From contig NZ_JAHLDL010000028.1 in the NCBI RefSeq assembly GCF_018861315.1, forward strand, positions 1 through 64,000: a stretch of DNA of 64,000 nucleotides. The letters are read 5' to 3'. Position 1 is the stretch's first letter. Every line of letters begins with the position of its first letter. Below the pieces are notes generated by a model, which saw only the letters and a program-made list of their open reading frames with translations, did not search any database and was not told the origin of the DNA. Position numbers and translations under genes: made by a program. Below, piece by piece: positions 33,343-41,020 of the stretch. This stretch comes from Clostridium bowmanii. Lineage in GTDB: Bacteria > Bacillota > Clostridia > Clostridiales > Clostridiaceae.

Positions 33343-34452
33343 TTAAAACTTATTATTAAGAATCTTCTCATAATAATTTTTATACTTTCCCATAACATTT
33401 TCTAATTTGAATTTTTCACAATAGGTGTTATATGCATTTTCTCCTAAATTATTAAGTTCTAAAGAATTGGAATACAAATGATAAATTGCATCAGCTAGTT
33501 GCTTGGAATTTCTAGGTTCAACTAATAATCCATCAACATTATTTGTTACAACCTCATTAGTCCCCTCTATATTAGTGGCTATAATTGTTTTTTTTTGAGA
33601 AAACACCTCCATCGGAAGTAATGGCAATCCTTCCCTCAGAGAGGGCAATATAACTAGATCTAATTGATTAATTATATTTAATACATCTTTTCTAAACCCA
33701 AGAATTATAAACATGCCTTTTAAATTGTTTTCTTCAATAATATTAATAATATTCTCCTTCAAATCACCATCACCGACGATAACGTACTTAACTTTAGCAT
33801 CTGTTTTTAACAATTCTAATGCTGCTTCAATAAAATATTTAATTCCCTTTTCCTCAGCTAATCTACAAATAGTCCCTACTAAAAAATATCCTTCGGCTTT
33901 GCATTTCTTTAACTCTCGAATTTCCCTATATTCAAAGCTTTCATTAGTAACTCCGTTATATATAACTATTATTGCCTTAGCCTTTACATTAAAATAGTTT
34001 AGCAGATTATTTTCAACTCCATTGCTAACAGCAACTATATTTATATTTCTAAGTATATATTTTGCTAACCATTTCCTATTCTCTTGTAATACATGTGCAG
34101 TATGAATTACTTTAACACCTGTTAAAATCGATAATATCTTAGCATAAAAGGTACCCATTCTATGTTGACTATGAACTAAAGTAATTTTTTCAACGTTTAT
34201 TATTTTATATAGCTGAAATATAATTCTAATTATATTAACTAATGATTTATTCTCAAAGTCTCCTATTTTATAATGTTTAACACCTAATTCATTCAATTCT
34301 CTTTCGTAATTTCCACCTAAAGAGCAAACTACAACCTTCTTAAATTCATTTTTAAAATAATCTGATAATTGTAATACAACCTTTTCTACGCCCCCATATC
34401 CCATTGATCTTGTTAAATATAAAATGCTACTATTTAAGATTACGGTGTTCAA
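33343..34452 (-). CDS. Glycosyltransferase family 4, third of operon 1
   Basis: 369 residues. Signature pieces are LYLTRSMGYGGVEKVVLQLSD, HSQHRMGTFYAKILS, VGTICRLAEEKGIKYFIEAA and SLREGLPLLPMEVFSQKKTIIA, the last holding the E-x7-E donor-site residues. The start is TTG, 8 bases after a GGGGGG ribosome site. Similar to EpsD/EpsF-type transferases of Firmicutes EPS operons. Confidence 0.88.
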   Translation of the reverse strand: MNTVILNSSILYLTRSMGYGGVEKVVLQLSDYFKNEFKKVVVCSLGGNYERELNELGVKHYKIGDFENKSLVNIIRIIFQLYKIINVEKITLVHSQHRMGTFYAKILSILTGVKVIHTAHVLQENRKWLAKYILRNINIVAVSNGVENNLLNYFNVKAKAIIVIYNGVTNESFEYREIRELKKCKAEGYFLVGTICRLAEEKGIKYFIEAALELLKTDAKVKYVIVGDGDLKENIINIIEENNLKGMFIILGFRKDVLNIINQLDLVILPSLREGLPLLPMEVFSQKKTIIATNIEGTNEVVTNNVDGLLVEPRNSKQLADAIYHLYSNSLELNNLGENAYNTYCEKFKLENVMGKYKNYYEKILNNKF

Positions 34453-34468
34453 ATCTAGCCCCCCAAAT

Positions 34469-34963
34469 TTAAATCAATAACTCATCTGCAATTATTGTAA
34501 ATTTTCTTACAAAGTTACTGGTACAACTAACTTCATCTATCTTAATATTCATTACCAGTTCACTGTAATTTACTATAATATCTTCTAAGCATCCAATATC
34601 AATAACTGTTAATATTCTGTTTTCAGCCTTCATTCTTTTACTAAAATATACTTGATGATCGTCTACATGTTCCTTAAATTGCTTTTGTCTAGGCACTACT
34701 ATTGGTATTTTATTATACTGCAAGGCCAATAACATGCTCCCAGGTCCTCCATGAGTTATTATTATCCTAGCTTCCTGTGCTAATTCACTCATCCTCTCAA
34801 AACCAATACCCCTCTCATAGCTACAATATAGAGGTAAATATTTAGTATATCCTAGTTGAATTTTTACATCTTCTAAAATTATTTTTTCACCTTTAAGTCT
34901 ATCTATTTCTTTAATTAATCTATCAAATGAATCTTCATGGGTTCCTACAGTAACAAATATCAT
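34469..34963 (-). CDS. Alg13-like catalytic half of a two-part glycosyltransferase
   Basis: 164 residues corresponding to the C-terminal GT28 domain: MIFVTVGTHEDSFDRLIKEI, then ITHGGPGSMLLALQYNKIPIVVPR, which binds the UDP-sugar. Such short proteins (CpsG/EpsF/PssE) work only with a membrane-recruiting Alg14-like partner, here encoded just upstream with a 4-base overlap. Together they would add one hexose, often beta-1,4-galactose or glucuronate, to the lipid-linked primer. Confidence 0.88.
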   Translation of the reverse strand: MIFVTVGTHEDSFDRLIKEIDRLKGEKIILEDVKIQLGYTKYLPLYCSYERGIGFERMSELAQEARIIITHGGPGSMLLALQYNKIPIVVPRQKQFKEHVDDHQVYFSKRMKAENRILTVIDIGCLEDIIVNYSELVMNIKIDEVSCTSNFVRKFTIIADELLI

Positions 34964-35409
34964 ATAATTCCTCCTATATTTATTCCACTAGAGTAAGATT
35001 TTTTTTGTTCTTCCCATTGTAGGATAAACTTGTCCGTTATAGGATAGACTAATTTACCTGTAATTGTTGGAATATCAATTCTATCGTATACTTCTATATA
35101 TATAAGCTTTGCCCCCAATAATTTTCCTATATAGAAAAAAGGAACAGCTACTGCAGCTCCAGTGGAAATTATCAAATCTGGTTTTTCCTTCCTTAGTACC
35201 TTTATAGCCAAATAAGTGTTACGTATAAGGTTAAATATATTTCTGTTAGTTGGAAAAAAGCAAAAGTATTTTTTCTCATTTTTAAGTAATGATGTCGAAT
35301 CCTCTTTATCAAATGTCACCCAAAACCTATCATGCTTTATCCAATACTCTTTAAGTAACCATAACTGTGTCAAATGCCCACCACTTGAGCCAACTAAACA
35401 AATCTTCAT
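34960..35409 (-). CDS. Alg14-like accessory half of a two-part glycosyltransferase
   Basis: About 149 residues: KICLVGSSGGHLTQLWLLKEYW, DLIISTGAAVAVPFFYIGKLLG (membrane-associating helix) and LIYIEVYDRIDIPTITGKLVYPI. This matches Alg14/CpsF/PssD, the subunit that holds the acceptor and recruits the catalytic partner encoded next. The ATG at 35409 is chosen over one at 35424 because GGGGGAG separates them. Confidence 0.88.
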   Translation of the reverse strand: MKICLVGSSGGHLTQLWLLKEYWIKHDRFWVTFDKEDSTSLLKNEKKYFCFFPTNRNIFNLIRNTYLAIKVLRKEKPDLIISTGAAVAVPFFYIGKLLGAKLIYIEVYDRIDIPTITGKLVYPITDKFILQWEEQKKSYSSGINIGGII

Positions 35410-35503
35410 ATTGTCTCCCCCCATTTATTGAAAAATTATTTTTTCCTTTATTTATTAAGGCATTCAGGTACTTTTCTCATTCCTTCATATATGCCCATCC
35501 TTA

Positions 35504-36550
35504 TTAAATTTTCATCTGAAGCTCCCTTATCTTCTCCATTCCACACTTCTTACCAACAAATATCATGTCATCATTTTGAACCACAAATATATCTTGAAGT
35601 CCCGAGATTACAATAGGTTTACCATTACTAATAATAATGGTATTGTTACAATTGAATTTCTTCACATTACCCACACAAACATTATTAAACTCGTCTTTTT
35701 CACTGTATCTCTCTACAGACTCCCAACTCCCTACATCATCCCACCCAAAATCTCCTGGAATAACGTATATATCCTTTGCTTTCTCTATAATCCCAAAATC
35801 TACAGATATACTGTCAACATTATTATATTTTTCCTCTAATACTCTATGGTAATCTTCTTCTCGAGTTGCTGCTATTTCACTTAACACTTCAAACGTATTT
35901 ATCAAATACTTCCTTGTAAGTCGTAAAATATTAGTAGCTTTCCAAATAAACATTCCACCATTCCAAAGATAGTTTCCATCTGCTAAATACTCTTTCGCCT
36001 TATGTATATCTGGTTTTTCCACAAATTTTTTCACACTTTTAATCTCACAACCATTAATCACAGAATGTATATGGCTATATTTTATATATCCATAGCCCGT
36101 TTCCGGTCTATCTGGCTTCATGCCTATTGTAACTATTGCCTCTTTATTCTTATCAACAAATTCATTAGCTGAATTTAACACTTCCAAGAAATTCTTTTCA
36201 TCCTTTATTAGATGATCAGATGGTAGCACAGCTATGGTAGCATCTTTATATATTTTGTTAATATGAAAAGCTGAAAGAGCTATGCAAGGTGCGGTGTTTT
36301 TACCTACTGGCTCTATGATAATGTTTCTATTAGGTAAGTTAGGTAATTGCTCTCTTACCAAATCCATATATTTCTTACCTGTTACTATAAATATTCTCTC
36401 TATAGGAATAAGTTTTTGTAATCTTTTCACACTCATTTGAATCATTGTATCTTCACCAATAAGCTTCAAAAACTGTTTTGGCTTTTCCACCGTAGATAAG
36501 GGCCAAAATCTAGTACCTTTTCCACCTGCCATTATCAATGCACAAAGCAT
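35504..36550 (-). CDS. manC: Mannose-1-phosphate guanylyltransferase
   Basis: 348 residues forming GDP-mannose from mannose-1-phosphate and GTP in the cytoplasm. The N-terminal nucleotidyltransferase motif LIMAGGKGTRFWPLSTVEKPKQF binds GTP and metal. VLPSDHLI, GYIKYSH, NGGMFIWKA and VDFGIIEKAK are family hallmarks. It lacks the C-terminal isomerase part of bifunctional ManC/AlgA proteins. GGGAGG precedes the ATG. It supplies the donor for mannose or derived sugars in EPS operon 1. No phosphomannomutase is in the window. Confidence 0.93.
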   Translation of the reverse strand: MLCALIMAGGKGTRFWPLSTVEKPKQFLKLIGEDTMIQMSVKRLQKLIPIERIFIVTGKKYMDLVREQLPNLPNRNIIIEPVGKNTAPCIALSAFHINKIYKDATIAVLPSDHLIKDEKNFLEVLNSANEFVDKNKEAIVTIGMKPDRPETGYGYIKYSHIHSVINGCEIKSVKKFVEKPDIHKAKEYLADGNYLWNGGMFIWKATNILRLTRKYLINTFEVLSEIAATREEDYHRVLEEKYNNVDSISVDFGIIEKAKDIYVIPGDFGWDDVGSWESVERYSEKDEFNNVCVGNVKKFNCNNTIIISNGKPIVISGLQDIFVVQNDDMIFVGKKCGMEKIRELQMKI

Positions 36551-36598
36551 ACATTACCTCCCTTTATCATAATCATTTTTCTTACACCAAAACTGCAA

Positions 36599-37267
36599 TC
36601 ACCTTGCCCCGTCATCCCCAAACAGAACTCCTACGGTCTTAAAGATAAGGCTTATATCTATCCATGTATTTCTCTCTTCTAGATACTTAACATCCATCTC
36701 CATCCATTCATTAAAGCTAACATTACTTCTTCCACTTACCTGCCAATAACAAGTTAAGCCTGGTTTTGCAAGCAATCTTTGGTTTTGAAATGTGCTAAAT
36801 TTTTCTACTTCTTTTGGTAAACTTGGTCTTGGTCCCACTAGTGACATTTCTCCCTTTAATATATTAAAAAGCTGAGGTAACTCATCTATGCTTGTATTTC
36901 TTATGAATCTTCCTACTTTAGTTACTCTTGGATCTTCTTTTATTTTAAACATAGGACCTGTCATTTCATTTTTATCTTGGAGCTTATCCAGAAGATACTC
37001 TGCATCTGTACACATAGATCTAAATTTATACATCATGAATCCTATGCCATCCTTACCAACTCTCTCCTGTGTAAAAAAAATAGTTCCCTTTGAATCTAAC
37101 TTAATCATAATTGCCACCACAATCATCACAGGAAGTAGTAGTAAAATTCCACACAAAGCACCTATAACATCAAGGATTCTTTTGACTATATAATAGCTTA
37201 TGTTCTTCTCATATTTACTATTAAGTTCTTCCTCTATCGGCTTTAAGTTTGTGCCTAATTCCTCCAT
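36599..37267 (-). CDS. Initiating sugar-phosphate transferase (undecaprenyl-phosphate), first
   Basis: About 222 residues. It starts polymer synthesis by moving a sugar-1-phosphate onto undecaprenyl phosphate. A short N-terminus and one membrane helix (ILDVIGALCGILLLLPVMIVV) precede the catalytic domain with FTQERVGKDG, MYKFRSMCTDAE, DPRVTKVGRFIRNTSIDELPQ and LVGPRPSLPKE, the conserved small PGT signature. ATG 37267 is chosen because AAGGGGG lies six bases upstream, while a first ATG at 37273 abuts it. As first gene of a minus-strand operon reaching 27151, it lies behind a nine-unit 11-bp repeat array. Confidence 0.93.
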   Translation of the reverse strand: MEELGTNLKPIEEELNSKYEKNISYYIVKRILDVIGALCGILLLLPVMIVVAIMIKLDSKGTIFFTQERVGKDGIGFMMYKFRSMCTDAEYLLDKLQDKNEMTGPMFKIKEDPRVTKVGRFIRNTSIDELPQLFNILKGEMSLVGPRPSLPKEVEKFSTFQNQRLLAKPGLTCYWQVSGRSNVSFNEWMEMDVKYLEERNTWIDISLIFKTVGVLFGDDGAR

Positions 37268-37411
37268 ATGCATCCCCCTTTTTACAGTATTATAATCCCC
37301 CTATTACTATCATTTATTAAATGTTAATATTGTTTTATTTTAATGTGCACATACTTAAATAATATTACATCCTATTTAAATCGATAATTATTTGTTAATT
37401 ATTGTAATTAA

Positions 37412-37506
37412 TACTATCATATTCCAGTCATATTTTACTCTTTGTTCACTCTCATTTAAGTCTTAGTATAATCATAATTCAAACTTATCTCAGTCACATC
37501 CCAGTC
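37412..37506 (-). promoter_or_regulatory. SARP-like operator of EPS operon 1: nine heptamers at 11-bp period
   Basis: On the minus strand, heptamers start every 11 bases: GACTGGG, GACTGAG, GTTTGAA, GATTATA, GACTTAA, GAGTGAA, GAGTAAA, GACTGGA, GATAGTA. This is the longest of the four arrays. It ends about 145 bases before the initiating sugar transferase and probably activates that whole operon. The 37.27-37.41 kb leader holds no other recognisable element. Confidence 0.75.
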
Positions 37507-37589
37507 ACAAACAAAAAAAATTTGGATAAACCATAATGCGTTCATTATATTTAATTTGCAAATTTTAAAAGAATATCATTAAATATTAA

Positions 37590-37620
37590 AGAACCACCAA
37601 AGTAATACTTTCGTAGTTCT
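37590..37620 (-). terminator. Hairpin after small-protein pair 2
   Basis: AGAACTACGAAAGT paired to ACTTTGGTGGTTCT (two mismatches) on the minus strand, 20 bases past the stop. The T tract is short (TTCTTTAATATTT). Confidence 0.6.
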
Positions 37621-37640
37621 CATGGATGGATCTTCACAAT

Positions 37641-37880
37641 CTACTCGTTTCCCCCTTTGTCATCCCAAGTATGAAACTCAATTCTTTTACCATTGCCTGC
37701 ATCACTTATTAGTAGTGCTCCTTCAATTAGCATCATAAGTTCAAGACAACTACGAAAATGTCTTGTTTTTTTTCCGTCAAGCCATTGGATTGTGCCCTGC
37801 CAGCTTGTATTTTGCCGGTATTTTATCCTTACCAAGAAGGGTGTTGATGTTTCTGTTGATGTTCTTTTCGCTTCATTCAT
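37641..37880 (-). CDS. Small FRS-motif protein, second of pair 2
   Basis: 79 residues, about 80% identical to the protein at 11834 across RIKYRQNTSWQGTIQWLDGK, RHFRSCLELMMLI and ISDAGNGKRIEFHTWD. It overlaps the upstream partner by 4 bases (ATGA), as in pair 1. Conservation of both members after duplication, while the neighbouring regulator copy has decayed, argues that the protein is used. Function unknown. Confidence 0.72.
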   Translation of the reverse strand: MNEAKRTSTETSTPFLVRIKYRQNTSWQGTIQWLDGKKTRHFRSCLELMMLIEGALLISDAGNGKRIEFHTWDDKGGNE

Positions 37881-38152
37881 AACACACTATCCTCCTTTTG
37901 AGATGATGGAACTTTATGTAAGCCCCATGAGCGAATCTGGTTAGTGGACTGTTGAAATTTCACTCCATCTAATTTTCCGTTAATTAGTAGAATTATCTCC
38001 ATTAAACTTCTAAAATACTTTGTCTCCTTGGATTCACAGTGCAGAATTTCCCCATGAACACCACCACTACCATTTACCGTAATATTTAACATGAAATCTG
38101 ATACACCATTTATGGTATTTTCTAAGTCCTTCTTTTTATCCTTCATTTCCAT
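37877..38152 (-). CDS. Small FRS-motif protein, first of pair 2
   Basis: 91 residues, close copy of the protein at 12064 (GVSDFMLNITVNGSGGVHGE, KYFRSLMEIILLINGKLDGV, QSTNQIRSWG). ATG 38152 is chosen by analogy with pair 1 and because AAGGAG lies eight bases upstream; TTG at 38158 is the alternative. It lies 45 bases from an eight-unit repeat array that is nearly the same as the one at 12.4 kb. Confidence 0.72.
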   Translation of the reverse strand: MEMKDKKKDLENTINGVSDFMLNITVNGSGGVHGEILHCESKETKYFRSLMEIILLINGKLDGVKFQQSTNQIRSWGLHKVPSSQKEDSVL

Positions 38153-38197
38153 AATCAATTCTCCTTACTTCGATACCTTATATTGTGTACAATTAAA

Positions 38198-38281
38198 TGG
38201 TAACATATGTTAATCTCAACCTAGTCCTTCTTTACTCTCATTTAAGTCTTCAGCAAATCACAAGTGACTCTTATATAAGTC
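38198..38281 (-). promoter_or_regulatory. SARP-like operator: eight heptamers at 11-bp period, copy 2
   Basis: Minus-strand heptamers every 11 bases: GACTTAT, GAGTCAC, GATTTGC, GACTTAA, GAGTAAA, GACTAGG, GATTAAC, GTTACCA. The final GTTACC takes the -35 place, 16 bases before TATAAG. Phase, number and the last five units match the array at 12385-12468. Confidence 0.8.
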
Positions 38282-38312
38282 GCAACATAGACAAAATAAT
38301 AAAAAATCGCAC

Positions 38313-38349
38313 AAAAAAAGATCATAATCTGGTTAAAACATTATGGTCT
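38313..38349 (-). terminator. Terminator after decayed BTAD copy
   Basis: AGACCATAAT / ATTATGATCT stem followed by seven T residues on the minus strand; counterpart of the terminator at 12.5 kb. Confidence 0.75.
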
Positions 38350-38354
38350 TCTCT

Positions 38355-38652
38355 CACTCAAATTTGACACAACATCACCCGTACGTAGTCCCTGTATTAA
38401 CATATCAAGAAGTGACCCCATTGCCTTTTTAATTATTTTACTGTCTTTGCTCCTGTGATTTGCCATTGATATAGTAAGCATTGCCATAAATACGATGATA
38501 ATAATTTCTAATAGGAGTTACCCATTCATTATAAAAGTCCTCAGAAAGATAATCACCTTTGTACAGCATTAAAGCCCTTTGATAGAATTCAATTCCATTA
38601 ATAGAATCATCATTTTGCTCAAAAGCCTTTCCTTTATTATACATATCCTCAA
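38355..38652 (-). pseudogene. Decayed second copy of the HTH-BTAD regulator
   Basis: On the minus strand FEFEDMYNKGKAFEQNDDSI through WVTPIRNYYHRIYG aligns with the BTAD domain of the intact regulator (12552). It then jumps, out of frame, to MAMLTISMANHRSKD and LLDMLIQGLRTGDVV from its GGDEF-like end. The DNA-binding N-terminus is missing: the conserved leader (TGGTCACTTTGAAT) joins directly to the BTAD part. At least two deletions and a frame change make it non-functional. Confidence 0.85.
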
Positions 38653-38880
38653 ATTCAAAGTGACCATATAAGAATATGCTTTATTGTTTCCAAAAAATAT
38701 ATTATTAGATTAATTATCATTATATTCTAATTATGTAATTAATTTTAAAATTTAATATACTATATTTCTCTTATTAGTATAAGTATCTTCCATTTTATTT
38801 ATACTATGTTAAAATTGTTGTAATAATATATCACATATATGTATTATTATACAAGATGATATCAAATTATGCATTGTAAT

Positions 38881-38922
38881 AGTCTTTGTATCTATTATCT
38901 TTTCTAAGTTATAAAAGTCAAA
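38881..38922 (-). pseudogene. Tiny LCP gene remnant
   Basis: Minus-strand codons read FDFYNLEKIIDTKT, matching DFFNLEKIIDAMGG of the LCP family. Only about 14 codons survive. The rest of 38.65-38.97 kb is AT-rich DNA in which I see nothing else. Confidence 0.55.
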
Positions 38923-38969
38923 AAAGATATTTTTGTTGTATTCTATAAATATCTTTAAGATGAATTCTC

Positions 38970-39012
38970 AAAAAAAAACTGTTGAATTATATTTAAATAT
39001 AATTCAACAGTT
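38970..39012 (-). terminator. Strong terminator of LCP copy 2
   Basis: AACTGTTGAATTATATTT and its complement form an 18-base perfect stem, followed by nine T residues on the minus strand. Confidence 0.92.
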
Positions 39013-39047
39013 CTATAAAGCAATCAATTAGTATTATCTTTTGATTT

Positions 39048-40103
39048 TTAAAACAGTGGTGCTTTAGCTACCGGCCTTATGTCCTCATAAATAAATTTAT
39101 AAAGTTGCTCCTTAGTATCTTTCATATCGGTAACCAAATACCATACTCCATCAATTATTTTACCTTTGCAGTAGCCATCTACAGGAAATCTCTCCTGCTC
39201 TAATATTTTTATCTTTGAAGTAAACACTTTTGTACCAATCTTTAATATGTCCGTACTTTTCATGCTTGTTTCAGTATAAGCTAAAAGTTCAGAAACAACA
39301 GATGGAAATTTAGCTACACCTAATGATTGAATCTTTATGAGCATAGCTGATAGTATAGTCCTTTGTCTTTCAGTTCTCACAAAATCTCCACCATCAGTAT
39401 ACCGTACCCGTGAATATGCAACTGACTGAAGGCCATTTAATGTCTGTGGTCCTAATTTGTTAATTAGGACTATTGATTTTTTCTCCAAATTACTAACTTC
39501 AATTATCTTGTCATTTATGAAACCAACTTCATCTTGTTTTATATCTATATTTACCCCGCCCATAGCATCTATAATTTTCTCAAAATTAAAAAAATCAACG
39601 GTTACATAATCCCTAATTTCTAAATTAAAATTCTCATTAAGCGTTCTTATGGCAAGCTGAGCACCACCGTAAGCATAAGCATGATTGATTTTTGTTTGAC
39701 CATGACCATTTATTTTTACATAGGTATCTCTCATAATAGAAGACATTTTTATTTTCTTATGTTTTGAATCTATAGAAAGTATCATTATAGAATCTGAACG
39801 ACCTACTTCACTTACATCCCTTCTATCTAAACCAAAAAAAGCAATATTTAATATATCATTATTGTCTTCTTCTAAAGGAACTTTTTCTTTTGCAGGAATC
39901 TCTTTTGCAGGTATTTGTTTTCCAGGTATTTCTTTTAGCGGGGCTTTAGGCTTAATACCTAAATCCACATCAGTTTTCGATATTTTTGTAGTATTGATTT
40001 TGCCAAGTTGATAAAATGTATAACTAAAGGCTACTCCAGTAACTAATAAAACACTAACAAATATACTTAAAACGATTTTTATCCATAATTTCATTTTTTT
40101 CAT
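39048..40103 (-). CDS. LytR-CpsA-Psr (LCP) family wall-polymer ligase, copy 2
   Basis: 351 residues, a close paralogue of the protein at 15891. N-terminal TM helix (IVLSIFVSVLLVTGVAFSYTF), a Pro/Lys/Glu-rich spacer with PGKQIPAKEIPAKEKVP repeats, then the LCP domain: FFGLDRRD, RSDSIMILSID, MSSIMRDTYVKI, KINHAYAYGG, DFFNFEKIIDAMGG and YSRVRYTDGGDFVRTERQR. AAGGTGG precedes the ATG. It lies 61 bases after rfbD and ends at a strong terminator, so it is the last gene of a three-gene transcript. It probably attaches one of the locus polymers to peptidoglycan. Confidence 0.92.
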   Translation of the reverse strand: MKKMKLWIKIVLSIFVSVLLVTGVAFSYTFYQLGKINTTKISKTDVDLGIKPKAPLKEIPGKQIPAKEIPAKEKVPLEEDNNDILNIAFFGLDRRDVSEVGRSDSIMILSIDSKHKKIKMSSIMRDTYVKINGHGQTKINHAYAYGGAQLAIRTLNENFNLEIRDYVTVDFFNFEKIIDAMGGVNIDIKQDEVGFINDKIIEVSNLEKKSIVLINKLGPQTLNGLQSVAYSRVRYTDGGDFVRTERQRTILSAMLIKIQSLGVAKFPSVVSELLAYTETSMKSTDILKIGTKVFTSKIKILEQERFPVDGYCKGKIIDGVWYLVTDMKDTKEQLYKFIYEDIRPVAKAPLF

Positions 40104-40164
40104 ATTTCCACCTTCTTAATTACTTTTTACATACAAAGTTTACTACTTATCCTGACATATATAA

Positions 40165-40998
40165 TTATAATAAATATTCCTTAATTGCTTCTTGCCAAGT
40201 TCTGGTTATATCTCCAGTGGTTAATTCCAGCATATAATTTCTAAGTACTGAATATTCAGGTCTTTTTGCTGGCCTTTGCAATTCATCGGTACTGCAAGGC
40301 AAAACTTCTGTAGCAATACCTTTAAGTCTAAATATTTCTTTAGTAAATTCATACCAAGTGCTTTCTCCTTTACAGGTACAATGATATAGTCCATAATTCT
40401 TATCTTCTACCAGCTTTATTATAACTCTAGCTAAATCAACTGTACTTGTAGGTGTTCCCCTTTGGTCATTAACTACTTTTAACGTCTTATTAGTTTTGCT
40501 TAAATCTATCATAGTCTTTACAAAATTTTTTCCATCTCCATAAAGCCATGCAGTCCTAACTATATAATGCTTAGAATTAAGATTCTTAACTAAGATTTCT
40601 CCCTGAAGCTTTGTCTTACCATAAATAGTTTGTGGGTTTACTTCATCAAATTCTGTTAGTGATTTATTCAAATTACCTCCAAACACATAGTCTGTTGATA
40701 CTTGAACAATTTCTGCACCAATTTCATTTGCAGCTGTAGCTAAATTTTTAGGTCCTATTGTATTTATCTTATATGCCATCTCTATTTCTGTTTCACATTT
40801 ATCAACAACGGTAAGTGCTGCGCAGTTGATAATTACATCTGGTTTATTTAGATTTACAAAACTAAATACATCTTTTGTACTTGTTATATCTAAATCTGAT
40901 GAATAAGTAAGTATTAAATCAATTCCTTTTTTCTCTTTATATTGATTAGCAAGCTCTCTACCTAGTTGCCCATTACCTCCTGTGATTAATATCTTCAT
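40165..40998 (-). CDS. rfbD: dTDP-4-dehydrorhamnose reductase
   Basis: 277 residues catalysing the last step of dTDP-L-rhamnose synthesis with NAD(P)H. The N-terminal Rossmann motif is ITGGNGQLGREL. The catalytic set is STDYVF with YGKTK (YxxxK), and family motifs LTVVDKCE and RTAWLYG are present. It is separated by almost 19 kb from rfbA and rfbC, in another operon. The pathway's rfbB is broken in this window. Confidence 0.95.
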   Translation of the reverse strand: MKILITGGNGQLGRELANQYKEKKGIDLILTYSSDLDITSTKDVFSFVNLNKPDVIINCAALTVVDKCETEIEMAYKINTIGPKNLATAANEIGAEIVQVSTDYVFGGNLNKSLTEFDEVNPQTIYGKTKLQGEILVKNLNSKHYIVRTAWLYGDGKNFVKTMIDLSKTNKTLKVVNDQRGTPTSTVDLARVIIKLVEDKNYGLYHCTCKGESTWYEFTKEIFRLKGIATEVLPCSTDELQRPAKRPEYSVLRNYMLELTTGDITRTWQEAIKEYLL

Positions 40999-41020
40999 AG
41001 TTTTTTCTCACCTATCTTTC

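Noticed and set aside
35425-35503. Short frame (MGIYEGMRKVPECLNK) after manC
   Set aside because: Only 16 codons, no homology; it could be leftover 3' coding sequence of manC but there is no support for a separate gene.
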